Assembly: GCA_014904845.1 (NCBI GenBank)
Contig: MU119280.1
Span: 155,833 to 219,832 of the forward strand
DNA: 64,000 nucleotides
From: Acephala macrosclerotiorum
Taxonomy: Eukaryota > Ascomycota > Leotiomycetes > Helotiales > Mollisiaceae
Direction of reading: 5' to 3'
The notes beneath the pieces are model-generated. The model ran no database searches and was not told the DNA's origin. It saw only the letters and a list, made by a program, of their open reading frames with translations. Below, in pieces: positions 11,264 through 19,622 of the stretch. The position numbers and the translations under genes were made by a program. Positions within the stretch are counted from its first letter, which is position 1; each line of letters begins with the position of its first letter.

Positions 11264-11762
11264 GTATTGGATCTCGGTTTGGGTATGAGGACTTGGACTG
11301 CGGTGCAGGGCCTCCTGTCGCTATTATGTATGGCGTTCGGAAGATACCTAGTTTGCTCTTGGCTCGATTTGAATGTAATGTGTATATTAGTACTCCTTTA
11401 GGGTAACATTTTGTCTAATGTCGTGGCTTGTAGGTGTGCTCTCTAGTGCGTGCCTGCTATTTGAACAGTTATTGTTCTCAAGTGAGATTTCAAAAATTTC
11501 TCGTATTGTTTTGGTGCCTCACCAGTACATTGATCTGCTACCTCATAAAAAGCTGCGAAAGTAACGAAACCCCAGAGTTCACAGGACACTGAAGCTCGCT
11601 GCGCCCTTACCTCGTTACTCCAGTCCTCGCTTACAGCTTCCCAGCACCAAACATAGGCCCACTTCCGAGCTGTAAGTAAGCTGAAGCAAGTTCAAATTTA
11701 AAACGCCTGGCACTTGAATTTTGGTTTCTTGGGGCCTTAATGCCGGCAAGCTCCACGATTAT
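11264..11762. other. convergent 3' intergenic region
   Basis: About 500 bp between the stop of the transporter and the stop of the minus-strand low-complexity gene. No coding signal is seen. Confidence 0.4.
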
Positions 11763-12512
11763 TCAGTCCTCTGGAGGCCCAGGATTCGGGTCGCTTTGCG
11801 TTCCCACCTGGTCACTTCCTCCCCGTCCAAGACGGCCATCACCTCCCGTACCTCTCGCTCGCAGCATCGCTTGCATGTTAGGATCCATGCCCCCAGCACC
11901 TCTCATACCTTTTGCTTGCATCATCGCCTGAATCTTCGGATCCATACCCATACCCATATCCAGACCACCACGCTCACGTCCATGCCTGCCTCTCTCCTTC
12001 TTTCGATGTCTTCCTCCATACATACCCCGCAACGGCGGAAGGTAAGGGTCGTCGTTGTCCCTCCCACCACCGCCGGCTCTTTGACCTCTTTGGAGCATGT
12101 CGGGATTCATAGCCATATCTAAACCTCCACCGCCGGGTGGTCTCAGCCCCGCTCCTCCGTAGCCTCCCGTGGCTAGAAGTCTAGGGTCGTTGTAATTCCT
12201 ACCACCACGTCCGGCTTGCATGCCATATCCTCCTACCATACCTTGTCCACCCATGGGAGGCACTGAGTCAGCTCCTTCTTGTTCTTGTTCTTGTTTGCGT
12301 TCCTCACCACCCTCCTCTTCTCCTTCTTGGCCTTGTGTTTGTCCGGGTTGCATTTGCCCTGGCCGCATCTGTCCATACGGAACTTGACCCAAGCCTCTCC
12401 CCCCGTATCCACCTCGAGATTCGAAGCCAGGAGGTGGCATTTGCACTCCCCTATCTCGGCGATGGTGATGATGACGATGTCGGCGTCGGTTTTTACTTGA
12501 TCCTGAACCCAT
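11763..12512 (-). CDS. Gly/Arg/Gln-rich low-complexity protein with an N-myristoylation-like start, 249 aa
   Basis: Single open frame from ATG 12512. The protein begins MGSGSSKNRRRHRHHHH: Gly2, Ser/Thr at position 6 and a following basic patch fit an N-myristoylation plus polybasic membrane-binding signal. The rest is disordered: Gly/Tyr-rich blocks (GGYGGRGLGQ), a QPGQ/Glu-rich stretch at about 55-80, and a C-terminal duplicated motif of the form MDP-x-x-QAM-x-x-A-x-G. The motif GGRNYNDPRLLATGGYG at about 103-120 recurs in broken form in the next 800 bp. I do not recognise the family. Myristoylation is inferred from the motif only. Confidence 0.65.
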   Translation of the reverse strand: MGSGSSKNRRRHRHHHHRRDRGVQMPPPGFESRGGYGGRGLGQVPYGQMRPGQMQPGQTQGQEGEEEGGEERKQEQEQEGADSVPPMGGQGMVGGYGMQAGRGGRNYNDPRLLATGGYGGAGLRPPGGGGLDMAMNPDMLQRGQRAGGGGRDNDDPYLPPLRGMYGGRHRKKERGRHGRERGGLDMGMGMDPKIQAMMQAKGMRGAGGMDPNMQAMLRARGTGGDGRLGRGGSDQVGTQSDPNPGPPED

Positions 12513-12914
12513 GTTGATCTTTGATGAGTAGGAAGAAAGGGATTTTGCTTCAGCGTTGTAAAAATCGATTCCAGGGATGCATGAAGGAAGACTGGAGGAG
12601 TTCTAGACAGAAGTGAGCAAGGCAAAATGACTTGGCATTCACAGCGAATACATATCCGATTGGTATAAAAAGAGAAATGGCTTCTGAATGTTTCTGCTTG
12701 CTTGAATTGTTCAAGTTAATAGCACTGAGAAAGTTCTCGTGTGACTCTCTTCCACCCTATCTACCACATCTACCCTTCCCGACAAACTGTGCCTTACCCA
12801 ACATAGAGCCCTCTTCCAAGCTAGTACCTCAGACATCCGCCACCTTTCCTAACTCTCCCTTCATCACCCCAATTCATGAATTTCCTTCTAGCGGGAAACT
12901 TCATCTCCGTTTTT

Positions 12915-13340
12915 AATCCCCACCATAGGGAAGCATGGGTTTCCACCCATGGCTAAATTTCTAGTATTCTGGTAATTCCTACCACCTCCTCGATTGCTAT
13001 TTCTTCTTTCCCCTCCCATAGCGGCTGAAGACTCACAACCATCACTTTCTTCTTCGCCTGATGTCTCTCACATTCTGCCCCACTCAGACCGGCATCACTA
13101 GAGCGATAACTGGGAATATGCCTCCTCCTAGTTGAGGATCGTTATAGTCCCTTCCGCCTCCTCTTCTGCCAGGTCTTTGCGTAGCTGCTACGGAGTTTCC
13201 GCCTTCTTGACCACTTTGTTGACTGGCGTGGTTACTTTGAGTCTGCCTTTCCTTATCCAGACGGAGGTATTTGGGAGTGGCGGTTGGAGAAGTCGGTCCA
13301 TTTTTGGTTTTGGGGGGTGCGAGAGAAGTGGGTTGTGTTT
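12915..13340 (-). pseudogene. decayed paralogue fragment of the 11763-12512 gene
   Basis: On the minus strand a frame near 13095-13240 reads QSGQEGGNS... and then GGGRDYNDPQLGGG, matching QTQGQEGEE... and GGRNYNDPRLLATGG in the intact gene. A second, separate copy of the same motif (GGGRNYQNTRNLAMGG) lies near 12940-12985. The frames are interrupted by stops and shifts, so this looks like two decayed copies or one rearranged one. The likeness is short and low-complexity, so common descent is probable rather than certain. Confidence 0.45.
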
Positions 13341-13800
13341 AGGTGTTGGATGAAGATGATGAAAGATTAAAGTGCGGATGAAGGCTAGGTCGAGAATATG
13401 TAGAACTTAGAACGTGAGGATTCACGATGACGAGATATTTCATTCAGGAGAATAATTGGCACGCATAAATGTCTTTGAATTTTCATTATTCAAACTAAGA
13501 ATTCTGGTCAATGGAAGCATCACCTCCCACACCCTGTAGTTGCACTCTTCCTCTAAAGTTAGATTACTATAAGATGTCTAATTGAAACGGCAAGAGGAGC
13601 CATTTCTGAATATGCTGCATTACAGATGATTCAAATTCACAAAACTCAGGACACTCTCATGTGACTCTCTTTCCACGAAAAAGGATATCGCCATCGGCTT
13701 TTCCACGGCATGCATTCGCAAACGAAACGCAAGGTACACCGAGAGGTACAGCATCTTACTATATAGATTTAAACAACATGTTCCACTTCAACCAATCACA
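13341..13800. other. intergenic region before the tRNA-like gene
   Basis: No gene or promoter element is recognisable here. It is slightly AT-rich and contains no long open frame. Confidence 0.4.
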
Positions 13801-13989
13801 GCCCTCGTAGCTCGTATGTTCCATTAACACCACATTCGGGGTTCATAACTGACGAATTTCTCAGAATGGTAGAGCGCGTCACTAGTAAAAGCCTAACTTT
13901 GATATGACGAGGTTGCCGGTAAGCTTGCTTCTCTTCAATATTCCATAACAAAAACTAATTCTGAGAAGGTTCGATTCCGTCCGAGGGCA
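13801..13989 (+). tRNA. tRNA-Thr(AGU)-like gene with three interruptions
   Basis: The pieces assemble into a 72-nt cloverleaf. The acceptor arms are GCCCTCG (13801-13807) and CGAGGGC (13982-13988), seven perfect pairs. The D stem GCTC (13810-13813) pairs with GAGC (13872-13875) across loop AATGGTA. The anticodon stem CGTCA (13877-13881) pairs with TGACG (13905-13909), with anticodon AGT at 13884-13886. The variable loop is AGGTT, the T loop TTCGATT (13970-13976), and the discriminator A. Interruptions are 13814-13864 (51 nt, GTATGT...CTGAC...CAG) in the D arm, 13888-13903 (16 nt) at the normal 37/38 site, and 13919-13968 (50 nt, GTAAGC...CTAAT...AAG) in the T stem. The T stem has one C-U mismatch (second pair). 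TTTCTTTTT follows, suiting a Pol III stop. The A box is split, the B box is intact. It may be a functional gene with unusual introns or a pseudogene invaded by introns. Confidence 0.7.
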
Positions 13990-13998
13990 TTTCTTTTT
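13990..13998 (+). terminator. possible RNA polymerase III terminator
   Basis: The T-rich run TTTCTTTTT directly follows the discriminator base of the tRNA-like gene. Pol III stops at runs of four or more T. Confidence 0.45.
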
Positions 13999-14275
13999 GG
14001 AATTTCTCTTCGCTTCGTGACTCTACGTAGTTCTGAACAATTTTTGCTCTCACCGCATTTGAATGTGTTGTGGGGCATGCTCGTACTCGCTCGCTTCAGC
14101 CTCTTTTGAGGCAAGCGAGCTTGACCCCTTTATGGTCATATCACACTGTCCAAACAGAATTGTGAGAGATATTATATCTACGTGTTTCTTCATACGATTG
14201 TAAAGTTCTAAATCCATCGTGAGGTCCTCCTAAGACTTTACATTCTCTCACCTCCCCTCTTGACACCGATCTCTC

Positions 14276-15241
14276 TTATTTGTTCGATTTCTTCTTGCTT
14301 AAGTTGCTCTTATGTATCTCTGTACTACTTACGACCACAGTATTCTGTACCTTTGCAGTGCTCGGCGGCGGTGGTGATTCTTGAGAAGGGCGTGGGTAGT
14401 CTGAAGGATGGTATGAATCGGAACTGATGGTACCAGACTTACTCTTCTCCTTGTCTGGAAGCGAGGGTGTTTTTTGAGAAGATTTTTTGGTGACAGATAT
14501 GTGTTTTGAGCTGTCGGAACTCGATTCTTTCATCTTCAAACTGGCGATTTTTGCATTTTCGGAACTCTTTAACTTTTTGGCACTATTTGCCTTTTCATCG
14601 CTCTGTGTCTTTTCAGCGCTCTTTGCTTTTTCGACACTCTTCACACCACTCGGCTTTCGGCTTCCAGGTGGACTAGGACTGGGTTTCTGATGGGCAGAGC
14701 CTATAGGCGGGGTTGCGGGGTTGGCGGAGCCCTTGACACTTCCATTTGAACCCTTGGCTTTCGAGCCTCCAGCCTTCGAGTCTTTTGTTTTCGAAGTGCT
14801 GCCTTTGACGCTACTAGGCTTTTCCGGCTGTTGAGGAATATTTTGTTGGAAGCCAGAAAAATTAAACTGCGAGCTTGCCAAACTTGAATTTGAACTACTA
14901 CCTCCTGTTGACCGTGGAGCACCTGGTAGTAAGGCACGAAAAGGACCAAGGAAAGACACCCCAGCTCGTGGTCGAGGCCAACCTTGTTGCTGCAACAAAC
15001 CCGCATTCCAGTACTGAGAGGGAAGCCCATAAGTTAGATACGCGGGCGGCAGCAACACACTAGGTCCCTGTGTAAGTAACCCCACAAAGCCGTCTCGACG
15101 GCTCCTCTGGAAGTATGCCACCTGGCGTGGCAACACTGCTTCTTGCACATACTGCCAAAAATATCTTCCGTAGGCGTCTATTCTGATGGCGTAGATACCA
15201 GGGCTCTGAAGAAGAAGCAAACGTGGGTCGTAATATTGCAT
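14276..15241 (-). CDS. Ser/Lys/Pro-rich low-complexity protein, 321 aa (cluster member A)
   Basis: Single open frame from ATG 15241. Residues 1-95 look folded (YYDPRLLLLQSPGIYAIRI, YFWQYVQEAVLP, RRDGFVGLLTQGPSVLLPPAYLTYGLPSQYW). The remainder is disordered: FNFSGFQQ at about 128-135, a Ser/Lys repeat region (SVEKAKSAEKTQSDEKANSAKK), and YHPSDYPRPSQESPPPP near the end, closing with SKKKSNK. The FSGFQQ and YHPS-x-Y-x-RP-x-QE-x-PPP motifs recur in the next gene to the right, so the two are diverged paralogues. I do not recognise the family. The Lys/Ser-rich tail would suit a nuclear or nucleic-acid-associated protein, but this is only a guess. Confidence 0.6.
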   Translation of the reverse strand: MQYYDPRLLLLQSPGIYAIRIDAYGRYFWQYVQEAVLPRQVAYFQRSRRDGFVGLLTQGPSVLLPPAYLTYGLPSQYWNAGLLQQQGWPRPRAGVSFLGPFRALLPGAPRSTGGSSSNSSLASSQFNFSGFQQNIPQQPEKPSSVKGSTSKTKDSKAGGSKAKGSNGSVKGSANPATPPIGSAHQKPSPSPPGSRKPSGVKSVEKAKSAEKTQSDEKANSAKKLKSSENAKIASLKMKESSSDSSKHISVTKKSSQKTPSLPDKEKSKSGTISSDSYHPSDYPRPSQESPPPPSTAKVQNTVVVSSTEIHKSNLSKKKSNK

Positions 15242-15682
15242 CTTGGCGTTGGGTTTTCACTGCTTTGATGGTCTGGAAGTATAAAGTTGCACAAAAAGCA
15301 GAAGTCTGCGTGGCGTTCAGATTCTCTTTTATGCTCATTAATGTGACTGTTAGATTAAAATTATTGGTATCTGAAACTGACTTTTACTTATGCAGAGAGT
15401 ACCCTGACTACCAAGCATAATCATTTGATTAAATTTAACCTAAAAACGGTCCGTGAGTATTTTGCAATGAAATCAACCTGCCGGCTCGCATCCCGACTTG
15501 AGGAAGCGGCTAAGGACTGGAAATGCAAAAGATGGGGATTCAAGCTAGATTCAAGTGTATTTTGTTTACTGGATATGCTAATGTATAGAACTCTATGGAA
15601 AGTTTGGTCTCCGACAGAGCCACTGCTTCAAACTCCAAACTTATTCTTCTTTCCTGAGCATCACTTAACGGTGGCGAGTTAA

Positions 15683-16315
15683 TCAGCGAGAGCCCGGAGG
15701 AGGCGTCTCTTGCAAAGGGCGTACGTAATTCGAGGGATGATATGAGGTGAGAAGACCATTATTTGTCTCATCGCTCTTCCTATCGCTCCTCTGACTTCCA
15801 GGCTTGCCCGAATGGGACCCAACAATCCCAGAGCCGCTTGCAAACTCACCCATACTCCCTCTGGCACTCATGCGATTGCTTCCGGGTCTACTGCCCCCCG
15901 CGCCTGATCCAGAAAGCTGTTGTGAGAATCTTGGTTGGAAAGATTGAGGGGCCGATCTCTTACTGTGAACACCTGCCCTCTGTCCGGCACTACCTTGTCG
16001 AGAACCAGGCGGAGGCTGTTGGAATCCAGAAAATTTGAAACCTGAAACCTGAGGATTAGGCCTACCATGGAAGCCACTAACACTGGCCGGACCCATACTC
16101 CCAGACATTTGTGGATGAGGGCGCATCGACCCTCGCGTGGATATAGTGGTCCCTCCAGAATTTGCTCTCTTGCTGCTATGCGAGTATCGACCGCCCTTCG
16201 ACTTCATTAGTTCCATGTTGCCACATCGTTTACGCAGCGAAACCCTGACCCCATCCTTCGTGGTCTCAACGACATGACTTTGATGTGATCGTTCTCGAAA
16301 ATCTTCGTGTCTCAT
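15683..16315 (-). CDS. Ser/Gly-rich low-complexity protein, 210 aa (cluster member B)
   Basis: Single open frame from ATG 16315. The N-terminus (about 1-50) is basic (RERSHQSH, RVSLRKRCG). The rest is Gly/Ser/Gln-rich: FKFSGFQQPPPGSRQGS in the middle and SYHPSNYVRPLQETPPPGSR at the very end, both shared with member A. Member A has a long Lys/Ser insertion between the same motifs. No domain is recognised. It could be intact or a shortened copy; the stop follows immediately after the shared motif, where member A continues another 30 residues. Confidence 0.55.
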   Translation of the reverse strand: MRHEDFRERSHQSHVVETTKDGVRVSLRKRCGNMELMKSKGGRYSHSSKRANSGGTTISTRGSMRPHPQMSGSMGPASVSGFHGRPNPQVSGFKFSGFQQPPPGSRQGSAGQRAGVHSKRSAPQSFQPRFSQQLSGSGAGGSRPGSNRMSARGSMGEFASGSGIVGSHSGKPGSQRSDRKSDETNNGLLTSYHPSNYVRPLQETPPPGSR

Positions 16316-16737
16316 TTTGACGTTGTTTTTCTGCTTACTTGATAAATGTGCGAAACGAACTGGACGCTTGAAGCATTCAAAAAAAAAGTAGGTGAAAAGT
16401 GAAGAGAAAAGCCTTCTAATCTAGCAGGCAGAATGAAAAAAGGAGCAAGAATTATTGGAAATACCAAATAACAAGGGAATACATTCTTTGAATCAAAGTC
16501 GAATCAGAATCACGTACGTGCTTCTCCGTCTCTCATTTGGAAAGCCCGCCTGAACTTCGTTAAGTGAGACTACCAAGGTCACTTGTAGATTGTACTATAC
16601 GGAAAACATCCATAAAAGGTCCAAATTAGGTAAAATATCATGTAAATTAGACTTTAAACTGTGTTGAATAGCTACCTAGTCCACCGTGGGTCGCTTTCCT
16701 CATTTCCATTCTTGATTATCTCCCCACTTTAGTTCCC
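16316..16737. other. intergenic region
   Basis: Spacer between cluster members B and C with A-runs near 16379-16387 and 16435-16441; no gene is seen. Confidence 0.35.
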
Positions 16738-17719
16738 TCACTTACTCTTCCCTTCCTTCTTCGAGAGCGCTAAACTTTCGAATCCTGTTTCGGGTACCAT
16801 CCTCTCGATAAAAGTGCAATCCATCATCCCAACTTGGTTGCGGTAGGTGTGCTAAGAGCTCGACGAAGACGCAGGTCATCCACTCTTCTTCACAGCGCTG
16901 ACCTGAGTTCCTTGCCCTGTAGTCAACACTCTTTTTGAACCTGTATTACCAGCTTTTGAAGATGATCGAGTCTTCGAAGGGCTAACACCGGAAACTTTGG
17001 CACTGGCAATTGAAGGTGGCAGAATCATTGATCCACCAACAGAAGCTTTCGTACCATTTTTCAACCCTGGTGGAGGCACTGATCTGCTGCCCGAAACTTT
17101 TGTGGTGATCCTCGAGACGGGTAGGGGCACAGATCTACCACCAGAACCCCTCATACCAGATCTGCCACTTCTAGATGTGAAGGTTCAAGTCTTGAGGCTG
17201 GATTTGGCTTTGGTGGTCTTCGTACATACCACAGCTAGCGGCAGAGCCACCTTGTTTTTGAGATCAGCACCGAGATGGGGACGCACCGCCTTGACCAGAC
17301 TGTCTTGACACTTGCTGGGACCGCGACGACACACTTCCTTACCCCGCACCCCCTTGCATGTTGGCCAGCGCACGATCGAGTTGATCCATAGCTTGGTTGA
17401 AATGGTCCCATTCACCATTGCTCATCATGTGGTTGACCGCATCCTGAACTGCATCCATCGCTTCATCGACTTTCCAGGTTATAACACTTCCCCATCCGCC
17501 ATACATATTCATCTGTCCCGAGTTGCCGTTATTGATTATGACTATATTGCCTGATGGATCGGTTGTTACGGTTGTCGGAACGTCTTGCGAATAGTGCTCT
17601 CTGGAAAAAACACCATATGAATCATACAGCGACTACGAAGAAGCAGGCTATCCTGCCATTTGTGCTATTCGCATCTGCATCTGATTCCATCTCTGGATCC
17701 TTGGGCCATTTGGCCACAT
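16738..17719 (-). pseudogene. broken low-complexity gene (cluster member C)
   Basis: From ATG 17719 the frame reads MWPNGPRIQRWNQMQMRIAQMAG, then meets TAG at 17648-17650 and TAG at 17633-17635. It continues in the same frame as a well-formed segment (VPTTVTTDPSGNIVIINNG, then YGGWGSVITWKVDEAMDAVQDAV, then LDRALANMQGGAG) to TAA near 17339-17341. A second frame (16876-17154) carries a Gly/Ser/Lys-rich region like the other members, and the closing KSK plus TGA (16738-16740) matches the end of member D. All three stops could come from CAG or CAA by a C-to-T change. Unrecognised short introns are a weaker alternative. Confidence 0.5.
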
Positions 17720-17787
17720 TTCACTATATCGTCCAGTGAGATGGAGAAGAGGTGGTATAATGGTATGGTATTGAAACACTTTTTGTA

Positions 17788-17808
17788 AAAAAAAAAAAAA
17801 AAAAAAGA
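17788..17808 (+). repeat. poly-A tract of about 21 bases
   Basis: An uninterrupted A run lies just upstream of cluster member C. It could be a promoter poly(dT) element on the minus strand or a retroposition scar; nothing nearby decides this. Confidence 0.5.
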
Positions 17809-18262
17809 TTGATTGTGCCGTCAAAAAGGAGCGATTCACAACTGATATGCTTGCGTGGACGAGAGTGATGATTAGAAACAACGAGGTGACTCGAGGAGTC
17901 TCGATAGTCTTCCCCGCTCTGGACTTCTTGGGTTGCACACTCACAGAACGAACACAAGGAGAGGAGACGAAAACACACAGCATTGCCAACGCCATATCCA
18001 ACTGACTTTCTCATAAAGTCTTGGCATACTTTCGTAACGACTTCCCTTGAACTTGGAACAAAGATGTAGAATAGCACGTAATAATTTTCCAAGGCCTTGC
18101 CTAATCACTCGAAATTACAAGATTACAAGATTGAACACATTAAGAAAGGGGTACACAGCAGATTTCGTCGATTTAAATGAATGTTACTTAACGTAAAGTT
18201 CTACTCGTAGTATATACCTGTCAAACTCCTTACTTGACTCTCTTCTCATTGACTGCCTTCCC
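17809..18262. other. intergenic region between cluster members C and D
   Basis: No gene is recognised. The open frames on the minus strand run through the poly-A tract and look spurious. Confidence 0.35.
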
Positions 18263-19622
18263 TCACTTACTCTTCTTTTTGGTACCAGAAACACCACCCG
18301 GAGTCTTGTTCATGGAGCCGCCATATGGTGTCTTTTCTACCATACCTTCGACAAGTGTGCGGTTATGTCCCCAACTTGGTTGCGTCCGAGACTCGAAGCG
18401 TTGGTTCCTTTCTGTGACCTGCTTCCAGAACCAGTTAACCCCAAGTGTTTCGACTTCTCCTTCGTCTTCGCATCCTTGGTAATTCCCTTGGGCTCCTTTT
18501 GTATCTCCTTCTTAGTATTGCCTTTTCCACCACTTCCCGATACAGCCTGGCTGCTTCGTTGTCCACTTCCGGAACCAGGCGGAGGCGTTTCAGAGGCCCG
18601 GAATCCGTTCGGATTCTGAGATCCACTTTTCTGTTTTTCGAGGCTTCCAAGCCCAGCCCCAGCAATCTGAGATCCTCCAGGAGCTGTGAATCCAAACTTT
18701 GCACGTGTAGAACCCGCATTTGAACTTTGGGCAGATCTCGGCGTACCACTCCCAGAAATACCAGCTTTGATCTCCTTGGGCTTGCTCTTTGCGTCACCAG
18801 AACCACCAGAGCCTTGGGCAGACTTTGGAGTTCCCTGCCGGATATGCTAGGCTCGGTCTCCCTGGGCTTGGTCTTTGCGCTGCCAGAATCACCAGCTGCA
18901 GATCCAGCATTAGAAACTTTTGCTGACCTTGGGGTTCCACTGGCAGGTGCCTCCGCTTTGGTAATTTTTGCCTCTTTACTTGCACCAACGGAGGAGGTTT
19001 TAGCCCCCGATCCACTTGGCTTTTGAGCATTTTGAGACTCAGACGCTTTTGCTCCAGATCCTCCACTAGCTCTGGATTGTTGAGGCTGTGTTTTAGTTGA
19101 TGCTCCTTGCCCATTCGCTCCAATATTAATGTTATAGTAGCGTTCCACAACTTCTCTCCAAACAGCTTGTTCCGGATCTCTTAAGATCGCCCATATCTAA
19201 ACCATAGCCATGGCTTCTTGACCCCCATATCTGCACCACGCTTTGTAGATTGCAGCCTGCCCTCCGTCTGAAGCTCTTGAGGCCAGTGCTTTTCTGATTC
19301 TGGCTGTGTATTTGTCCCGCGCGATGTCCAGTGTGGTTCGGCCAGGATTTCTTGGCATTGTGGCCCATGCCTGGTTGACTTCAAGTATATAATCATTGAT
19401 CACAGCATCTTTAGCGGTACTTGTATTACTTCCAGAAGCCTTTGCTTGTTTCTGTCGATCGACAAATTTCTTCTGAGCAGCGGCAATTGTATCCTTGTGA
19501 CCGGGCAGGGTGGACATGGGAAGCTGAATGGCATCTGGTGCTCGAAGACTTGGAACTCGAAAACCTGGAGGCATGAGGTATCCCCTGTTACGACCCATTC
19601 GGCCTAGACCCCTTCCACTCAT
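18263..19622 (-). pseudogene. long low-complexity gene broken by one stop and frameshifts (cluster member D)
   Basis: From ATG 19622 a 141-residue frame (MSGRGLGRMGRNRGYLMPPG, later a helical KKFVDRQKQAK region and AWCRYGGQEAMAMV) ends at TAG 19197-19199. The same frame resumes at once with IWAILRDPEQAVWREVVERYYNINIGANG and a Ser/Gly/Lys repeat region. At about 18835 one base is missing relative to an internal repeat copy (SGSGTPRSAQ at about 18740-18760), shifting the frame; SGSGTPKSAQ is then read in the new frame. A further shift is needed to reach the ending GGVSGTKKKSK at 18263, which matches the tails of A and C. It is related to its neighbours by composition and tail. It could be two shorter live genes, but the precise continuity across the TAG argues for decay. 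Confidence 0.55.

Noticed and set aside
17290..17345. GTAAGG as a possible donor that would bypass the TAA in cluster member C
   Set aside because: Acceptors in reach give introns under 45 nt without a branch site, and further stops remain, so decay is simpler; kept as an alternative.
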